Part shown: positions 7,005 to 13,957 of the stretch, one piece after another
Numbering within the stretch: the stretch's first letter is position 1
Layout of the letters: the number at the start of each line of letters is the position of its first letter
NCBI GenBank assembly: GCA_007120555.1
Contig: SKNL01000106.1
Span: 1-20,089 of the forward strand
Length of the DNA stretch: 20,089 bases
From: Balneolales bacterium
Lineage (GTDB): Bacteria > Bacteroidota > Rhodothermia > Balneolales > Natronogracilivirgulaceae
Direction: 5' to 3'
Made by a program: the position numbers and the translations under genes
The notes under the pieces: model-generated
The model's database searches: none
What the model was told of the DNA's origin: nothing
The model's input: the letters and a program-made list of their open reading frames with translations, nothing else

Positions 7005-7043
7005 TGTGATATACATAGCCTGTTATATTTTGCATATATCACA
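7005..7043. promoter_or_regulatory. TGTGATATA inverted repeat upstream of the small membrane protein gene
   Basis: TGTGATATA (7005-7013) and TATATCACA (7035-7043) are perfect inverted copies separated by 21 bp. On the minus strand the second reads TGTGATATATGCA, close to the sites upstream of the ATPase gene. It lies 84-122 bp before the start of the gene at 6724-6921, a plausible regulator-binding position. Confidence 0.5.
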
Positions 7044-7359
7044 GATTCCGGGTCTCAAATCGCAATCCACAGATCACAGATCCAAGCCGGGGAAACCGTG
7101 CTTTTAGGTCAGACAAGCGCTGATCTGCCTGAAATTATAATTCCAGCCCTTGTTGTGCTGATTCCCGGTTGATCACATATGAATCCGGTATCCCGTTTCA
7201 GGTCAGGTTCCACCTTGCTCGTACCAGCCTGGCCGGCTTGAGTACGCTGTAAAAGTTGCTCTGACGAAAACTTAATTGAGTGCTTTTTGATAAGGATCCG
7301 TTTACATTGGTGCATAAGGGTCTTCTGAAATACTCCTCCGAATGACAGGGATCAACGCA
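7044..7359. other. Intergenic stretch with no recognised gene
   Basis: Both strands were read. No supported ORF, RNA gene or terminator was seen between the TGTGATATA inverted repeat and the zinc-ribbon gene. Short ORFs here have poor amino-acid composition and no ribosome-binding site. Confidence 0.5.
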
Positions 7360-7590
7360 ATGAGCAGAAAATCCTCCAGGATTGAACGTGCTGAAAAACC
7401 GCAAAGCTGTCCCGAATGCGGCAAAACTCCCCTGGCCACAATCCTGTACGGAATGCCTGCTTTTGATCATGAGCTCAAGCGGGAAATGAAAGAAGGCAGT
7501 ATCACACTTGGCGGTTGCTGCATCAGCGATGATGATCCGGTGTGGGAATGCACCAACTGCGGGCTTCAGATTTTCCGGAAGCGGGCGTGA
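7360..7590 (+). CDS. Small zinc-ribbon protein
   Basis: The protein has two CxxC knuckles: C-P-E-C-G near the N-terminus and C-T-N-C-G near the C-terminus. Between them lie ILYGMPAFD and GGCCISDDDPVWEC. Four cysteines from the knuckles would bind one zinc ion, and the GGCC pair adds two more. The combination of IlyGmP, GGCCi and DPvWeC is, from memory, a conserved small bacterial family of unknown function. The start at 7360 (MSRKSS) is preferred over the upstream ATG at 7342 because AGGGA lies about eight bases before it; the longer form would add six residues. It is an intact small gene within a decaying neighbourhood. Confidence 0.7.
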   Translation: MSRKSSRIERAEKPQSCPECGKTPLATILYGMPAFDHELKREMKEGSITLGGCCISDDDPVWECTNCGLQIFRKRA

Positions 7591-7868
7591 CACCCTACTG
7601 GCCCAACCAGAAATGCCTGGGCTCGATGTTGCAGGGATCATCAACCGGTGGGACACGGGCATGTCGGGCACATCATCCCGGTACGCTCGGGAGTCGGAGA
7701 CGGATTCTGCTTCCGAAAACCAGTAGCTTTGCCTTTCGATAGTCGAGTAACACGATACCAGGATCCATGCCGGCAGGATAATCAGGATTGGGATGAATAG
7801 TGATAATCCCGGGTGGACCGGCTTGCTTGAATGATTGGATATGCGCTGTACCATGAGCAGAAAAGCAT

Positions 7869-8105
7869 TTAGCAATCGGTCGGGCATTCCCCATCGTAGC
7901 GTGGGATCACGTGGATGTGCGCGTGGAAGATGGCCTGCCCGGCGCTGCGCCCTTCAGACACCGGATACGCATCAGGAATGGCGAATGCCAGGCGATGCTC
8001 GATGATTTTTGGCGCTTCCGGAGCACAAAATGGGTATCGCGCCGGACCGCGGGACGAGTCGGTCGGCAATGTCGATTTTTCCAGGGTGGATCCGGTCGGA
8101 CTCAT
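7869..8105 (-). pseudogene. Internally deleted HIT-family protein
   Basis: The open frame encodes, from about residue 24, YPFCAPEAPKIIEHRLAFAI and DAYPVSEG, which match the start of a HIT-domain protein (cPFC...Ii....lA..D.yPvs.GH). It then passes directly to AGQAIFHAHIHVIPRYDG, the catalytic histidine triad strand HxHxHxxPR. In intact HIT proteins about 60-70 residues separate these segments. The deletion is in frame. The frame then stops eight residues later (ECPTDC), before the usual RGGVR-type end. HIT proteins are nucleotide hydrolases/transferases; this version lacks most of the fold and should be inactive. The first ~23 residues are unlikely to be genuine. The 7591-7868 interval beside it holds no recognised gene. 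Confidence 0.7.
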
Positions 8106-8434
8106 GACGCAAGGTAATAAATCACCACAAAGCGTTATATCCTATTGCGCAAGATGCGGTAAAGTATGATTCTGGACGAAATATTTATATCAGACGGGAA
8201 CCAGCAGCCGATCAAGGCGTTGCTCATGAGGGGATGCCAGGAGAAGCCGGGGCATACCATCTGCCTATGACTCACAAATTCCCGTAACTATTACTTTGAA
8301 GCATAATTAATTGTTACAGGGTTAAAAAAACTGAGGATAAAAAAAACTCCTTAAGCTAATTATCCATATAATAATTGTAATGAGCACAACAAGAGTTCGA
8401 TTTTTTACAATTTCACTAACACAAACATGACCTT
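8106..8434. other. Intergenic stretch before the DoxX-like gene
   Basis: No supported gene was seen. A 34-residue ORF at 8166-8270 (MILDEIFISDGNQQPIKALL...) is of natural-looking composition but unsupported. An imperfect inverted repeat (CCCGTAAC near 8280, GTTACAGGG near 8313) precedes an A-rich tract and could end transcription. TATAAT at 8367-8372, about 62 bp before the DoxX start, is a possible -10 element without a clear -35. Confidence 0.4.
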
Positions 8435-8797
8435 ATGGATTACGTAGAAATTGCATTAAAAATAATTATCGGTTTAAGCATTTTGAATGTGTGGCTGGTA
8501 CGGGCCAATAAATCAACGGACTGGAGAGGCGGAGATGCCAGCAATATTAAAGAAGAGTTTCATGCATACGGACTCCCAAAATGGTCCATGTATGCCATCG
8601 GAACACTCAAAGTGATTCTTGCACTGATGCTGCTGGCTTCAATCTTTTATCAGCCGGTTGAGTTGATTGCCGCCTATGGGATCGCCATCCTTATGCTGGG
8701 TGCCGTATTTATGCATTTTAAAATTGGTGATCCTCTAAAGAAAGCACTGCCTGCTTTAACTTTTTTGGTATTGTCGCTCGTTGTTGCTTTTATTTGA
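8435..8797 (+). CDS. DoxX-like integral membrane protein
   Basis: The 120-residue protein has four predicted membrane helices at about 4-22, 51-71, 75-94 and 102-120. The segment FHAYGLPKW before helix 2 and HFKIGDPLKKALPA between helices 3 and 4 match the DoxX_2-type pattern (lGlP.w ... H..igDp..k.lPa). These proteins sit in the cytoplasmic membrane and are loosely tied to redox or sulfur metabolism, but most have no proven function. Length is normal. No strong ribosome-binding site is seen. A 126-bp gap separates it from the next gene, so co-transcription is possible but unproven. Confidence 0.8.
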   Translation: MDYVEIALKIIIGLSILNVWLVRANKSTDWRGGDASNIKEEFHAYGLPKWSMYAIGTLKVILALMLLASIFYQPVELIAAYGIAILMLGAVFMHFKIGDPLKKALPALTFLVLSLVVAFI

Positions 8798-8923
8798 TTC
8801 CTGAAACAAAAAGAGCATGGAAGTTCCAGGATATCCATCCATTCAATGCCAAAAAAGAATTCCCAGCATAATCACTTACCAGGTATACTGACTCCCCGAA
8901 ATCACCCCAAAACTGCTTAGTTT

Positions 8924-9826
8924 ATGACTAATATATACTTATTGGATGGTGGAACAGGCCAGGAAGTTCATAAGCGATCCCGAAAGCCAGCCCATCCTTT
9001 GTGGTGCGCCAAAGTGATGATGGACCAGCCGCATATCGTGAAAGAAGTTCACCAGGATTTCATCAAAGCAGGAGCTCGTATTATAACCATTAACAGCTAC
9101 ACGAGCACGCCAACCCGCCTCCAGCGAGATGGTGAGATCGAATGGTTCGAAAAGCTGCAATTGCAAGCCGCAGAAATTGCGTTGGAAGCCAGAGATGAAC
9201 TTGGACCAATGGCGGAAGATGTGCAGATTGCCGGCTGCCTGCCACCTTTGGCAGGCAGCTATATCACAGATGAGCGTTCTTTTACGAAGTTAAGGGAGGA
9301 ATATGAGCAAATAGTTGCTATCCAGGCTCCTGTTGTTGATCTATTCCTCATCGAAACCATATCCAGCGTAAAAGAAGCAAAAGCTGCGTCAGAGGCCGCG
9401 CTTGAAAGCGGCAAAACGGTTTTTTTGAGCTTTACCTTGTCAGATAGAGTGCCGAATCAACTCCGCTCGGGAGAATCTATCGGGGAAGCGTTAACCTCAG
9501 TGTCAGATTATTCCGCGGATGCAATAATGTTCAATTGTTCATTTCCTGAAACCATCAGCAAAGGGATAAAAGCACTAAAGCATTTGGATATACCGTATGG
9601 CGGATATGCAAATGGCTTTACGTCTGTTGATGCACTGAAAACCGGAGGAACCGTAGATAAGCTTTCTGCCAGAAAAGATCTGGACGAAGAAAAATATGCC
9701 GACTACGCAATCGGATGGATAAAAAATGGAGCATCCTTAGTTGGCGGTTGCTGTGAGGTGGGGCCTTCACATATCGCCTGTCTCCGGAAACGAATAGAAG
9801 AGGAAGGATACCGTATAGACTCCTGA
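8924..9826 (+). CDS. Homocysteine S-methyltransferase-family protein (MmuM-like)
   Basis: The 300-residue TIM-barrel protein would transfer a methyl group to homocysteine, probably from S-methylmethionine or S-adenosylmethionine. The three zinc-binding cysteines are present: C205 in F-N-C-S and C276-C277 in VGGCCEVGP. The N-terminal LLDGGTGQEV and ITINSYTSTP (about 54-63) are family landmarks. There is no cobalamin or folate domain, so it is not MetH. Length is normal for MmuM/YagD-type enzymes. No SAM riboswitch or methionine-linked gene is visible beside it. The methyl donor cannot be set from the sequence. The upstream bases lack a Shine-Dalgarno sequence, so the start rests on alignment with the conserved N-terminus. 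Confidence 0.9.
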   Translation: MTNIYLLDGGTGQEVHKRSRKPAHPLWCAKVMMDQPHIVKEVHQDFIKAGARIITINSYTSTPTRLQRDGEIEWFEKLQLQAAEIALEARDELGPMAEDVQIAGCLPPLAGSYITDERSFTKLREEYEQIVAIQAPVVDLFLIETISSVKEAKAASEAALESGKTVFLSFTLSDRVPNQLRSGESIGEALTSVSDYSADAIMFNCSFPETISKGIKALKHLDIPYGGYANGFTSVDALKTGGTVDKLSARKDLDEEKYADYAIGWIKNGASLVGGCCEVGPSHIACLRKRIEEEGYRIDS

Positions 9827-10034
9827 TGACTGGTTCGCGTTGGCTGTTCAACTTCAACGCTCATCGCCCCGCAACACAAAAAATGCCGGACCGTTACTTT
9901 CAAAACATGATTGCCACGTTTAATATGTACTGGCTTGCATACCTGATCATGAAGAAAGCACATCAAGCTGTTTAAGGGACCGACATGGTAATCTTCTCCT
10001 GCTTACCCCTGAGCGTGTACCGTCAGCACGAAGC
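9827..10034. other. Intergenic stretch, likely decayed coding sequence
   Basis: A 30-residue ORF (MPDRYFQNMIATFNMYW...) begins near 9882 and stops at 9976. It is unrecognised and may be debris. The downstream part merges in frame with the gene fragment at 10035-10187. No promoter or terminator was evident. Confidence 0.35.
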
Positions 10035-10187
10035 ATGATTATGAAGCTGTGCGGAAACGCAGATACACAATTATTTATGGAATTTGATTTACCAATCGGC
10101 GTACCGCTTGCATATGCAAGGCATTTGCGCATCACCTCTTTCCGGAATCTTTACATTTTTAACCATTTCCTCTACCTTGTTGGGTGA
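10035..10187 (+). pseudogene. Middle fragment of an unfamiliar 'HADW...FDLPIGVP' family gene
   Basis: The frame encodes FMEFDLPIGVPLAYARHLRI then TSFRNL and stops. Upstream, in frame, LLTPERVPSARS continues the similarity without a start that makes sense. From memory, a bacterial family of unknown function has the order HADWxxxxKKRW, then GFDxPIGxPxxYA, then a later VxExYPAEA segment. This piece carries only the middle block. The outer blocks are found fused at 11662-11865, on the other side of the reductase gene. The family match is remembered rather than searched. Confidence 0.45.
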
Positions 10188-10228
10188 TTTACTTCAATCA
10201 ATATTATCATATTTAATCGACACCATGC

Positions 10229-11554
10229 ATGACAACCAAATCTGTATTTGTTAGATCTTCTGCGAAATGGTTACTGCTTTTCACAGTTTTGGTTGCAGCC
10301 CCACTGGTTCTGGCACTGGTTGGCCACCAGGAAGAGAACCGCGGTTTTTGGATTGAGTTTGGTGTGGGACTCGGCTTTGTTGGCTTGGCTATGCTGGGCC
10401 TGCAGTTTGTGATTACCGGGCGACACAGCAAAATTGGCGCCCCGTTCGGCTTCGATGAGCTGCTGCAGTACCATGCACAGGCCGGGTACTTTGGCTGGGG
10501 ATTTATCATGGCGCATTTTATCGTTCTTTTTCTTGCCGACTCCCAATTCCTGGAATTTCTCGACCCAAGGGTAGAGCTGCCAAGAGCGCTGGCACTGTCG
10601 GGCGCGATTGTTGCCGCTACGGTGCTGATTGCCACCACTCGCTGGCGCGAAAAGTTTGGAATAATTTACGAGTGGTGGAGAGCTTTACACGGGGTACTTA
10701 GCCTGTTTGTTGTTTTTGTAGGTACGGTCCACATTCTTCAGGTAAGCCACTATGTGTCGGAGCCATGGCAAAAAGCTGTGTGGGTAACTCTCAGCGCCGC
10801 AGCCATTGGGATGCTGGTGCACAGCCGGGTCTGGCGACCCTGCAAGATGAAAAAACGACCATGGAAAGTTGTTTCTGTAACCAAGGAAGTGGACACCGTC
10901 TGGTCGATAGAGTTGGAACCCGTGTCGCACAGCGGGATGCAGTTTAAGGCTGGTCAGTTTGTCTGGATAACCCTGGGAGATACACCATTCAGGCTGCAAC
11001 AGCATCCGTTTACCGTCTCCTCTGCGCCCGGCGATAAAAAAATCCGCCTTACCATCAAAGAATTGGGTGATTTTACATCTGAAATCGAAAACCTTGAGAC
11101 CGGGACCACCGCTTTTGTGGAAGGTCCGTACGGGAACTTTACCATCGATACCTCCATCAAAACAAATAATGTTTTCATTAACGGCGGAATCGGTATCACT
11201 CCCGCAATAAGCATCCTTCAGGATCTCAGAAAGAAAAAAGATGAGAGGAAGATCACCGTTATCTACGGAACGCCCTCCCTGGAATTGACACCCTTTTATG
11301 ATGAATTAAAGGAACTAACGGGCAAATTAAGCCTGAAAGTTGTTCACGTTCTCGAAGAAGCTCCTGACGACTGGGATGGCGAAACCGGCTTTATCACGGA
11401 GGAGATCATGAAGCGCCACCTGCCTGATGACATTTCAAATTGCGAGTTTTTTGTGTGCGGCCCTGAGCCTATGATGGACGTTGCAGAATCAACACTACGC
11501 AAATGGGGAGTTCCGGTTTACCGTATCCACTCCGAACGATTCAACATCGTTTAA
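10229..11554 (+). CDS. Ferric-reductase-type transmembrane oxidoreductase (haem/FAD/NAD(P)H)
   Basis: The 441-residue protein moves electrons from NAD(P)H through FAD to membrane haems. The N-terminal half has about six helices (roughly 13-31, 42-62, 84-104, 120-137, 152-172, 184-198). H82/H96 and H154/H168 are paired with identical 14-residue spacing, the classic bis-haem arrangement of the ferric-reductase/NOX domain. The C-terminal half has H259-P-F-T-V-S-S (FAD), G319-G-I-G-I-T-P (nucleotide) and C410-G-P-E-P-M-M. The electron acceptor is unknown (iron, oxygen or a partner). A possible small membrane peptide and a MOSC gene follow on the same strand and might be co-transcribed. It lies between two fragments of one decayed gene. 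Confidence 0.92.
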   Translation: MTTKSVFVRSSAKWLLLFTVLVAAPLVLALVGHQEENRGFWIEFGVGLGFVGLAMLGLQFVITGRHSKIGAPFGFDELLQYHAQAGYFGWGFIMAHFIVLFLADSQFLEFLDPRVELPRALALSGAIVAATVLIATTRWREKFGIIYEWWRALHGVLSLFVVFVGTVHILQVSHYVSEPWQKAVWVTLSAAAIGMLVHSRVWRPCKMKKRPWKVVSVTKEVDTVWSIELEPVSHSGMQFKAGQFVWITLGDTPFRLQQHPFTVSSAPGDKKIRLTIKELGDFTSEIENLETGTTAFVEGPYGNFTIDTSIKTNNVFINGGIGITPAISILQDLRKKKDERKITVIYGTPSLELTPFYDELKELTGKLSLKVVHVLEEAPDDWDGETGFITEEIMKRHLPDDISNCEFFVCGPEPMMDVAESTLRKWGVPVYRIHSERFNIV

Positions 11555-11573
11555 AAGCAAACAGAAGAAAACC

Positions 11574-11660
11574 ATGCTGCATGTATACATCCAAAGAGCC
11601 GTTATCATCATTTCAGTGATCCTTCTGGTTGCCATTACCGTATTTGCATGGGCCGGATAG
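11574..11660 (+). CDS. Possible 28-residue single-helix membrane microprotein
   Basis: The ORF encodes MLHVYIQRAVIII... ending TVFAWAG, with one hydrophobic span at about residues 8-25. AGAAGAAAA precedes the ATG and starts only 19 bases after the reductase stop, as expected in an operon. Small single-helix subunits often accompany membrane oxidoreductases, so a link to the reductase is plausible but unproven. It is too short for sequence-based family assignment. Confidence 0.4.
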   Translation: MLHVYIQRAVIIISVILLVAITVFAWAG

Positions 11661-11661
11661 A

Positions 11662-11865
11662 ATGATAATCGTTGCACACGCTGATTGGGGAACAGATCCG
11701 AAAAAGCAGTGGATGACCATCGCCCTTTGGCCGTTTGACGGTGACCTGGACGGGCTGCTGAGAACAAATCAGATTGTCGCAGTAGAAAAATGTCCCGCTG
11801 AAGCCACAATTCAAATTGGTTCCGGAGTGCCGCCATCCGGTGAAGTGCGAGCCCTCGAAGGATAG
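11662..11865 (+). pseudogene. Fused N- and C-terminal blocks of the 'HADW' family gene
   Basis: The frame from 11662 begins MIIVAHADWGTDPKKQWMTI, then passes at once into PFDGDLDGLL and IVAVEKCPAEATIQIG. From memory, the first block is the start of a family of unknown function and the later block corresponds to its WPFDG/EtYPAEA region, normally more than 100 residues further on. The middle block (FDLPIGVP) is missing here but present at 10035-10187. The frame stays open, so the deletion is in frame, and it stops at 11865. A small truncated protein may be made but would lack much of the fold. Its start lies one base after the stop of the microprotein ORF. Confidence 0.5.
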
Positions 11866-11903
11866 ATTTTTGGACAAGAAACAGGTCATTAGACAATCAT
11901 GTT

Positions 11904-12770
11904 ATGGAAATAACCGAACTTAATCTCTACCCTGTCAAATCCCTGCGAGGAATCCGGCTGGAAGAAGCGGTACTTGGTGTGCGCGGACTGAAATACGACA
12001 GATGGTGGATGGTGACCGACTCCCGCCAAAGCTTCATCACACAGCGGGAAATGCCCGCAATGGCAACCATTTCTGTTCACCTCACCGATAAATACCTCGT
12101 GCTCAGCCACCCTTCGGTGTCCCCTCTTGAAATCGATTTACACAGAAAGACCACCGGACGCATAGATGTCACCATCTGGAAAGACCGGCTCCCCGCCATG
12201 GACGAGGGCAGCAAAGCTTCGCAATGGCTGACGGAAGTTCTGGGCAGCTGGAACGGCCGGGACCTCAAGCTCTTTCGTTTTTCCGATGAAAGCATTCGTC
12301 TTGTGGATGCGTCCCGTCTTCAAGGCGAAGACTCCCATACTGCTTTTGCCGACGGATTCCCTTTTCTCATAACAACGGAAGCGTCCCTTGCACTTCTGAA
12401 CAAAAACCTGGAAACAAATGGAGCGTCCAGAATCACCATGGACCGATTTCGTCCCAACATCGTCATTCGCGGTGCGGAGCCCTTCGAAGAGGATGCATTT
12501 GATACCCTCGCATCGATCGAAGACACCTACAAGTTCGGAATCAGGAAACCATGCAAACGCTGTCCCGTCACCACGACCCATCAGGCTTCCGGAGAGCGCG
12601 CGGAGCCAAAAGAACCGTTACGGACCCTCGCCATGATGAACACCCAGCCTGACCTTCAAGGAGCATTTTTCGGTCAGAATGCCACGCTGCTTTCAGGAGA
12701 AGGAAAATTAATTTGCATTGGCGACAAACTCAAAGCGTCGAAGAAAGTAGAAAAAGTGACAAAGGAATAA
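11904..12770 (+). CDS. MOSC-domain protein with N-terminal MOSC beta-barrel (YcbX/mARC-like)
   Basis: The 288-residue protein has a MOSC_N barrel (about 1-120; LNLYPVKSLRGI, then G-L-K-Y-D-R-W-W) followed by the MOSC domain (about 140-280). K215-P-C217-K-R-C220-P-V-T-T-T is the molybdenum-cofactor cysteine region. These proteins carry Moco and reduce N-hydroxylated compounds such as base analogues. Unlike E. coli YcbX, there is no C-terminal [2Fe-2S] ferredoxin domain, so an external electron donor is needed. The flavin reductase upstream on the same strand is a natural candidate, which is inference. No Shine-Dalgarno is evident; the start is the conserved N-terminus. Confidence 0.9.
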   Translation: MEITELNLYPVKSLRGIRLEEAVLGVRGLKYDRWWMVTDSRQSFITQREMPAMATISVHLTDKYLVLSHPSVSPLEIDLHRKTTGRIDVTIWKDRLPAMDEGSKASQWLTEVLGSWNGRDLKLFRFSDESIRLVDASRLQGEDSHTAFADGFPFLITTEASLALLNKNLETNGASRITMDRFRPNIVIRGAEPFEEDAFDTLASIEDTYKFGIRKPCKRCPVTTTHQASGERAEPKEPLRTLAMMNTQPDLQGAFFGQNATLLSGEGKLICIGDKLKASKKVEKVTKE

Positions 12771-12817
12771 CAAATCGATCAAATGTCACATTTTGAACGG
12801 AACCTCAAAAAATTTGA

Positions 12818-12948
12818 CCCACTCAAATGTGCCCCATCCAAATGTAACTAATCCAAATGTAACCCATCCAAATGTAATCCATCCAAATGCCCCCATCCAA
12901 ATACCACCCATTTAAATACAAGACATTCAAATGCGACACATTCAATAG
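12818..12948. repeat. Degenerate tandem repeat, ~15-bp unit, nine copies
   Basis: Units of the type CCCATCCAAATGTAA run head to tail. Copies start at 12818, 12833, 12848, 12863, 12878, 12891, 12904, 12919 and 12935. The central copies are nearly identical and those at both ends decay, with unit length varying from 13 to 16 bp. It fills most of the 308-bp gap between the MOSC gene and the satD promoter. There are no spacers, so it is not CRISPR. Confidence 0.85.
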
Positions 12949-13044
12949 TTGCCTGTCGATAGATTGAAAATTAATTTGGTTCTTTGTAACTCCAGAGATC
13001 CAACATAGCTCTTAGTTGCTTTTTATTTACATCAATAAAGCTTG

Positions 13045-13073
13045 TTGCAAATTTTTTACATCATTGTTATGAT
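13045..13073 (+). promoter_or_regulatory. Sigma-70-like promoter for satD, apparently leaderless
   Basis: TTGCAA (13045-13050) and TATGAT (13068-13073) are separated by exactly 17 bp. The ATG at 13079 starts six bases after the -10 element, so transcription would begin at or beside the start codon. Confidence 0.55.
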
Positions 13074-13078
13074 AGGGT

Positions 13079-13729
13079 ATGTCCGGGAAAAAGAAAACAT
13101 ACCATATTCTTATGGGGGATGTAATCGGGAGCAGCGATTACGATCCGATGAAACTGGGAAGACAACTGAAAGACCTGGTGCGTTCCGCAAACCAGGATCT
13201 CAGATATAACACACTTTCGCCTTACGTGGTGACTCTGGGCGACGAGTTTCAAGGTGTTACCCGGTCGCTGGCCGCCGGCATCAAAACTCTTTTCTTTTTT
13301 GAAGAAAAACGACTGACAAAAGGCCTGGACTTTAAAATGCAGTATGTGCTTCATTATGGAATCATGGAGACCGGAATCAATCCGGAATCATCATACGGAA
13401 TGCTGGGTGAAGGACTGTCACAGGCCCGAAAAAAACTGACTGCCAAAACACGAGGCCGGAAGCGGTTCAATTTCAGCCTGGGCGACAAACAACATTCGGA
13501 ACAATTGAACCGATTGTTCGGGGTATTGGACGGTATTTCCGAACGATGGAAAAAAGCAGATTATGGCCTGATATCAGATATGATCCAAAATGATAATGAC
13601 AGGGAGGTCGGAAAGATGTATGATAAAGATCGTTCGCAGATATACAGACGGCGTAAAACGCTCATGACCCAGGAGTATCTTCTTCTCAAGGAATTCATTT
13701 TCACATACATCAACCTGCCATTGCCATGA
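13079..13729 (+). CDS. SatD-family protein
   Basis: The 216-residue protein has G13-D-V-I-G-S18 near the N-terminus and L53-G-D-E-F-Q-G59, the paired motifs of the SatD family. They recall the catalytic strands of nucleotide-cyclase-like domains. The C-terminus (about 175-215, DREVGKMYDKDRSQIYRRRK) looks like a DNA-binding helix-turn-helix. SatD was named from a Streptococcus acid-tolerance locus, and its molecular role is not settled; a sensory or regulatory function is a reasonable inference. The start codon directly follows a good promoter, so translation may be leaderless. The stop overlaps the start of the next ORF (ATGA), indicating translational coupling. Confidence 0.8.
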   Translation: MSGKKKTYHILMGDVIGSSDYDPMKLGRQLKDLVRSANQDLRYNTLSPYVVTLGDEFQGVTRSLAAGIKTLFFFEEKRLTKGLDFKMQYVLHYGIMETGINPESSYGMLGEGLSQARKKLTAKTRGRKRFNFSLGDKQHSEQLNRLFGVLDGISERWKKADYGLISDMIQNDNDREVGKMYDKDRSQIYRRRKTLMTQEYLLLKEFIFTYINLPLP

Positions 13730-13931
13730 ACTGGTTCTGGATTATCGTCATCTATTTATCCATGGAAATCATCATCAACGTGGTGTTCCATATCGTGAGC
13801 AGAAAACTGAAATCGGAACCCGTTTTCAAAGAAGCAGCAAGGTTTCCTATGACTACTTCCTCATCGGAAATGTTATTTTCCTGTTAGCTGCCCTCATCTT
13901 CAGCCAAATGGCACTCAGCTTGCTCTCCTGA
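13726..13931 (+). pseudogene. Frameshifted small two-helix membrane protein coupled to satD
   Basis: The ATG overlaps the satD stop. The first frame gives MNWFWIIVIYLSMEIIINVV, a membrane helix, then SEPVF before running out of frame to a stop. Another frame continues SSKVSYDYFLIGNVIFLLAA and ends ALSLLS with a stop at 13929-13931, giving a second helix. One extra T in the TTTT tract near 13821 would join both parts into a protein of about 68 residues. This is a real single-base loss, a slippage-prone phase-variable site, or a sequencing error in a homopolymer. SatD genes are often followed by membrane-protein genes, so the original pairing is plausible. Confidence 0.65.
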
Positions 13932-13957
13932 CAAACATTCAGTGACCTCTGAACCGA

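Noticed and set aside
7198..7887. 229-residue minus-strand ORF
   Set aside because: It overlaps the zinc-ribbon gene in antisense, has unnatural composition rich in Ser, Pro and His, and resembles no family. It is a shadow of the opposite strand.
8166..8270. 34-residue plus-strand ORF (MILDEIFISDGNQQ...)
   Set aside because: There is no ribosome-binding site or recognisable similarity; it is described only as part of the intergenic stretch.
8798..8923. SAM or cobalamin riboswitch before the homocysteine methyltransferase gene
   Set aside because: The gap is only 126 bp and shows none of the conserved multi-helix junction sequence or terminator hairpin of these riboswitches.
12138..12581. 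147-residue minus-strand ORF inside the MOSC gene
   Set aside because: It is antisense to a gene with a recognisable Moco-binding cysteine motif and has no independent support.
12784..12852. 22-residue ORF running into the 15-bp repeat array
   Set aside because: It stops within the array, and half of it is repeat-derived.
12818..12948. CRISPR array
   Set aside because: The units are 13-16 bp, directly tandem with no spacers, and there are no cas genes.
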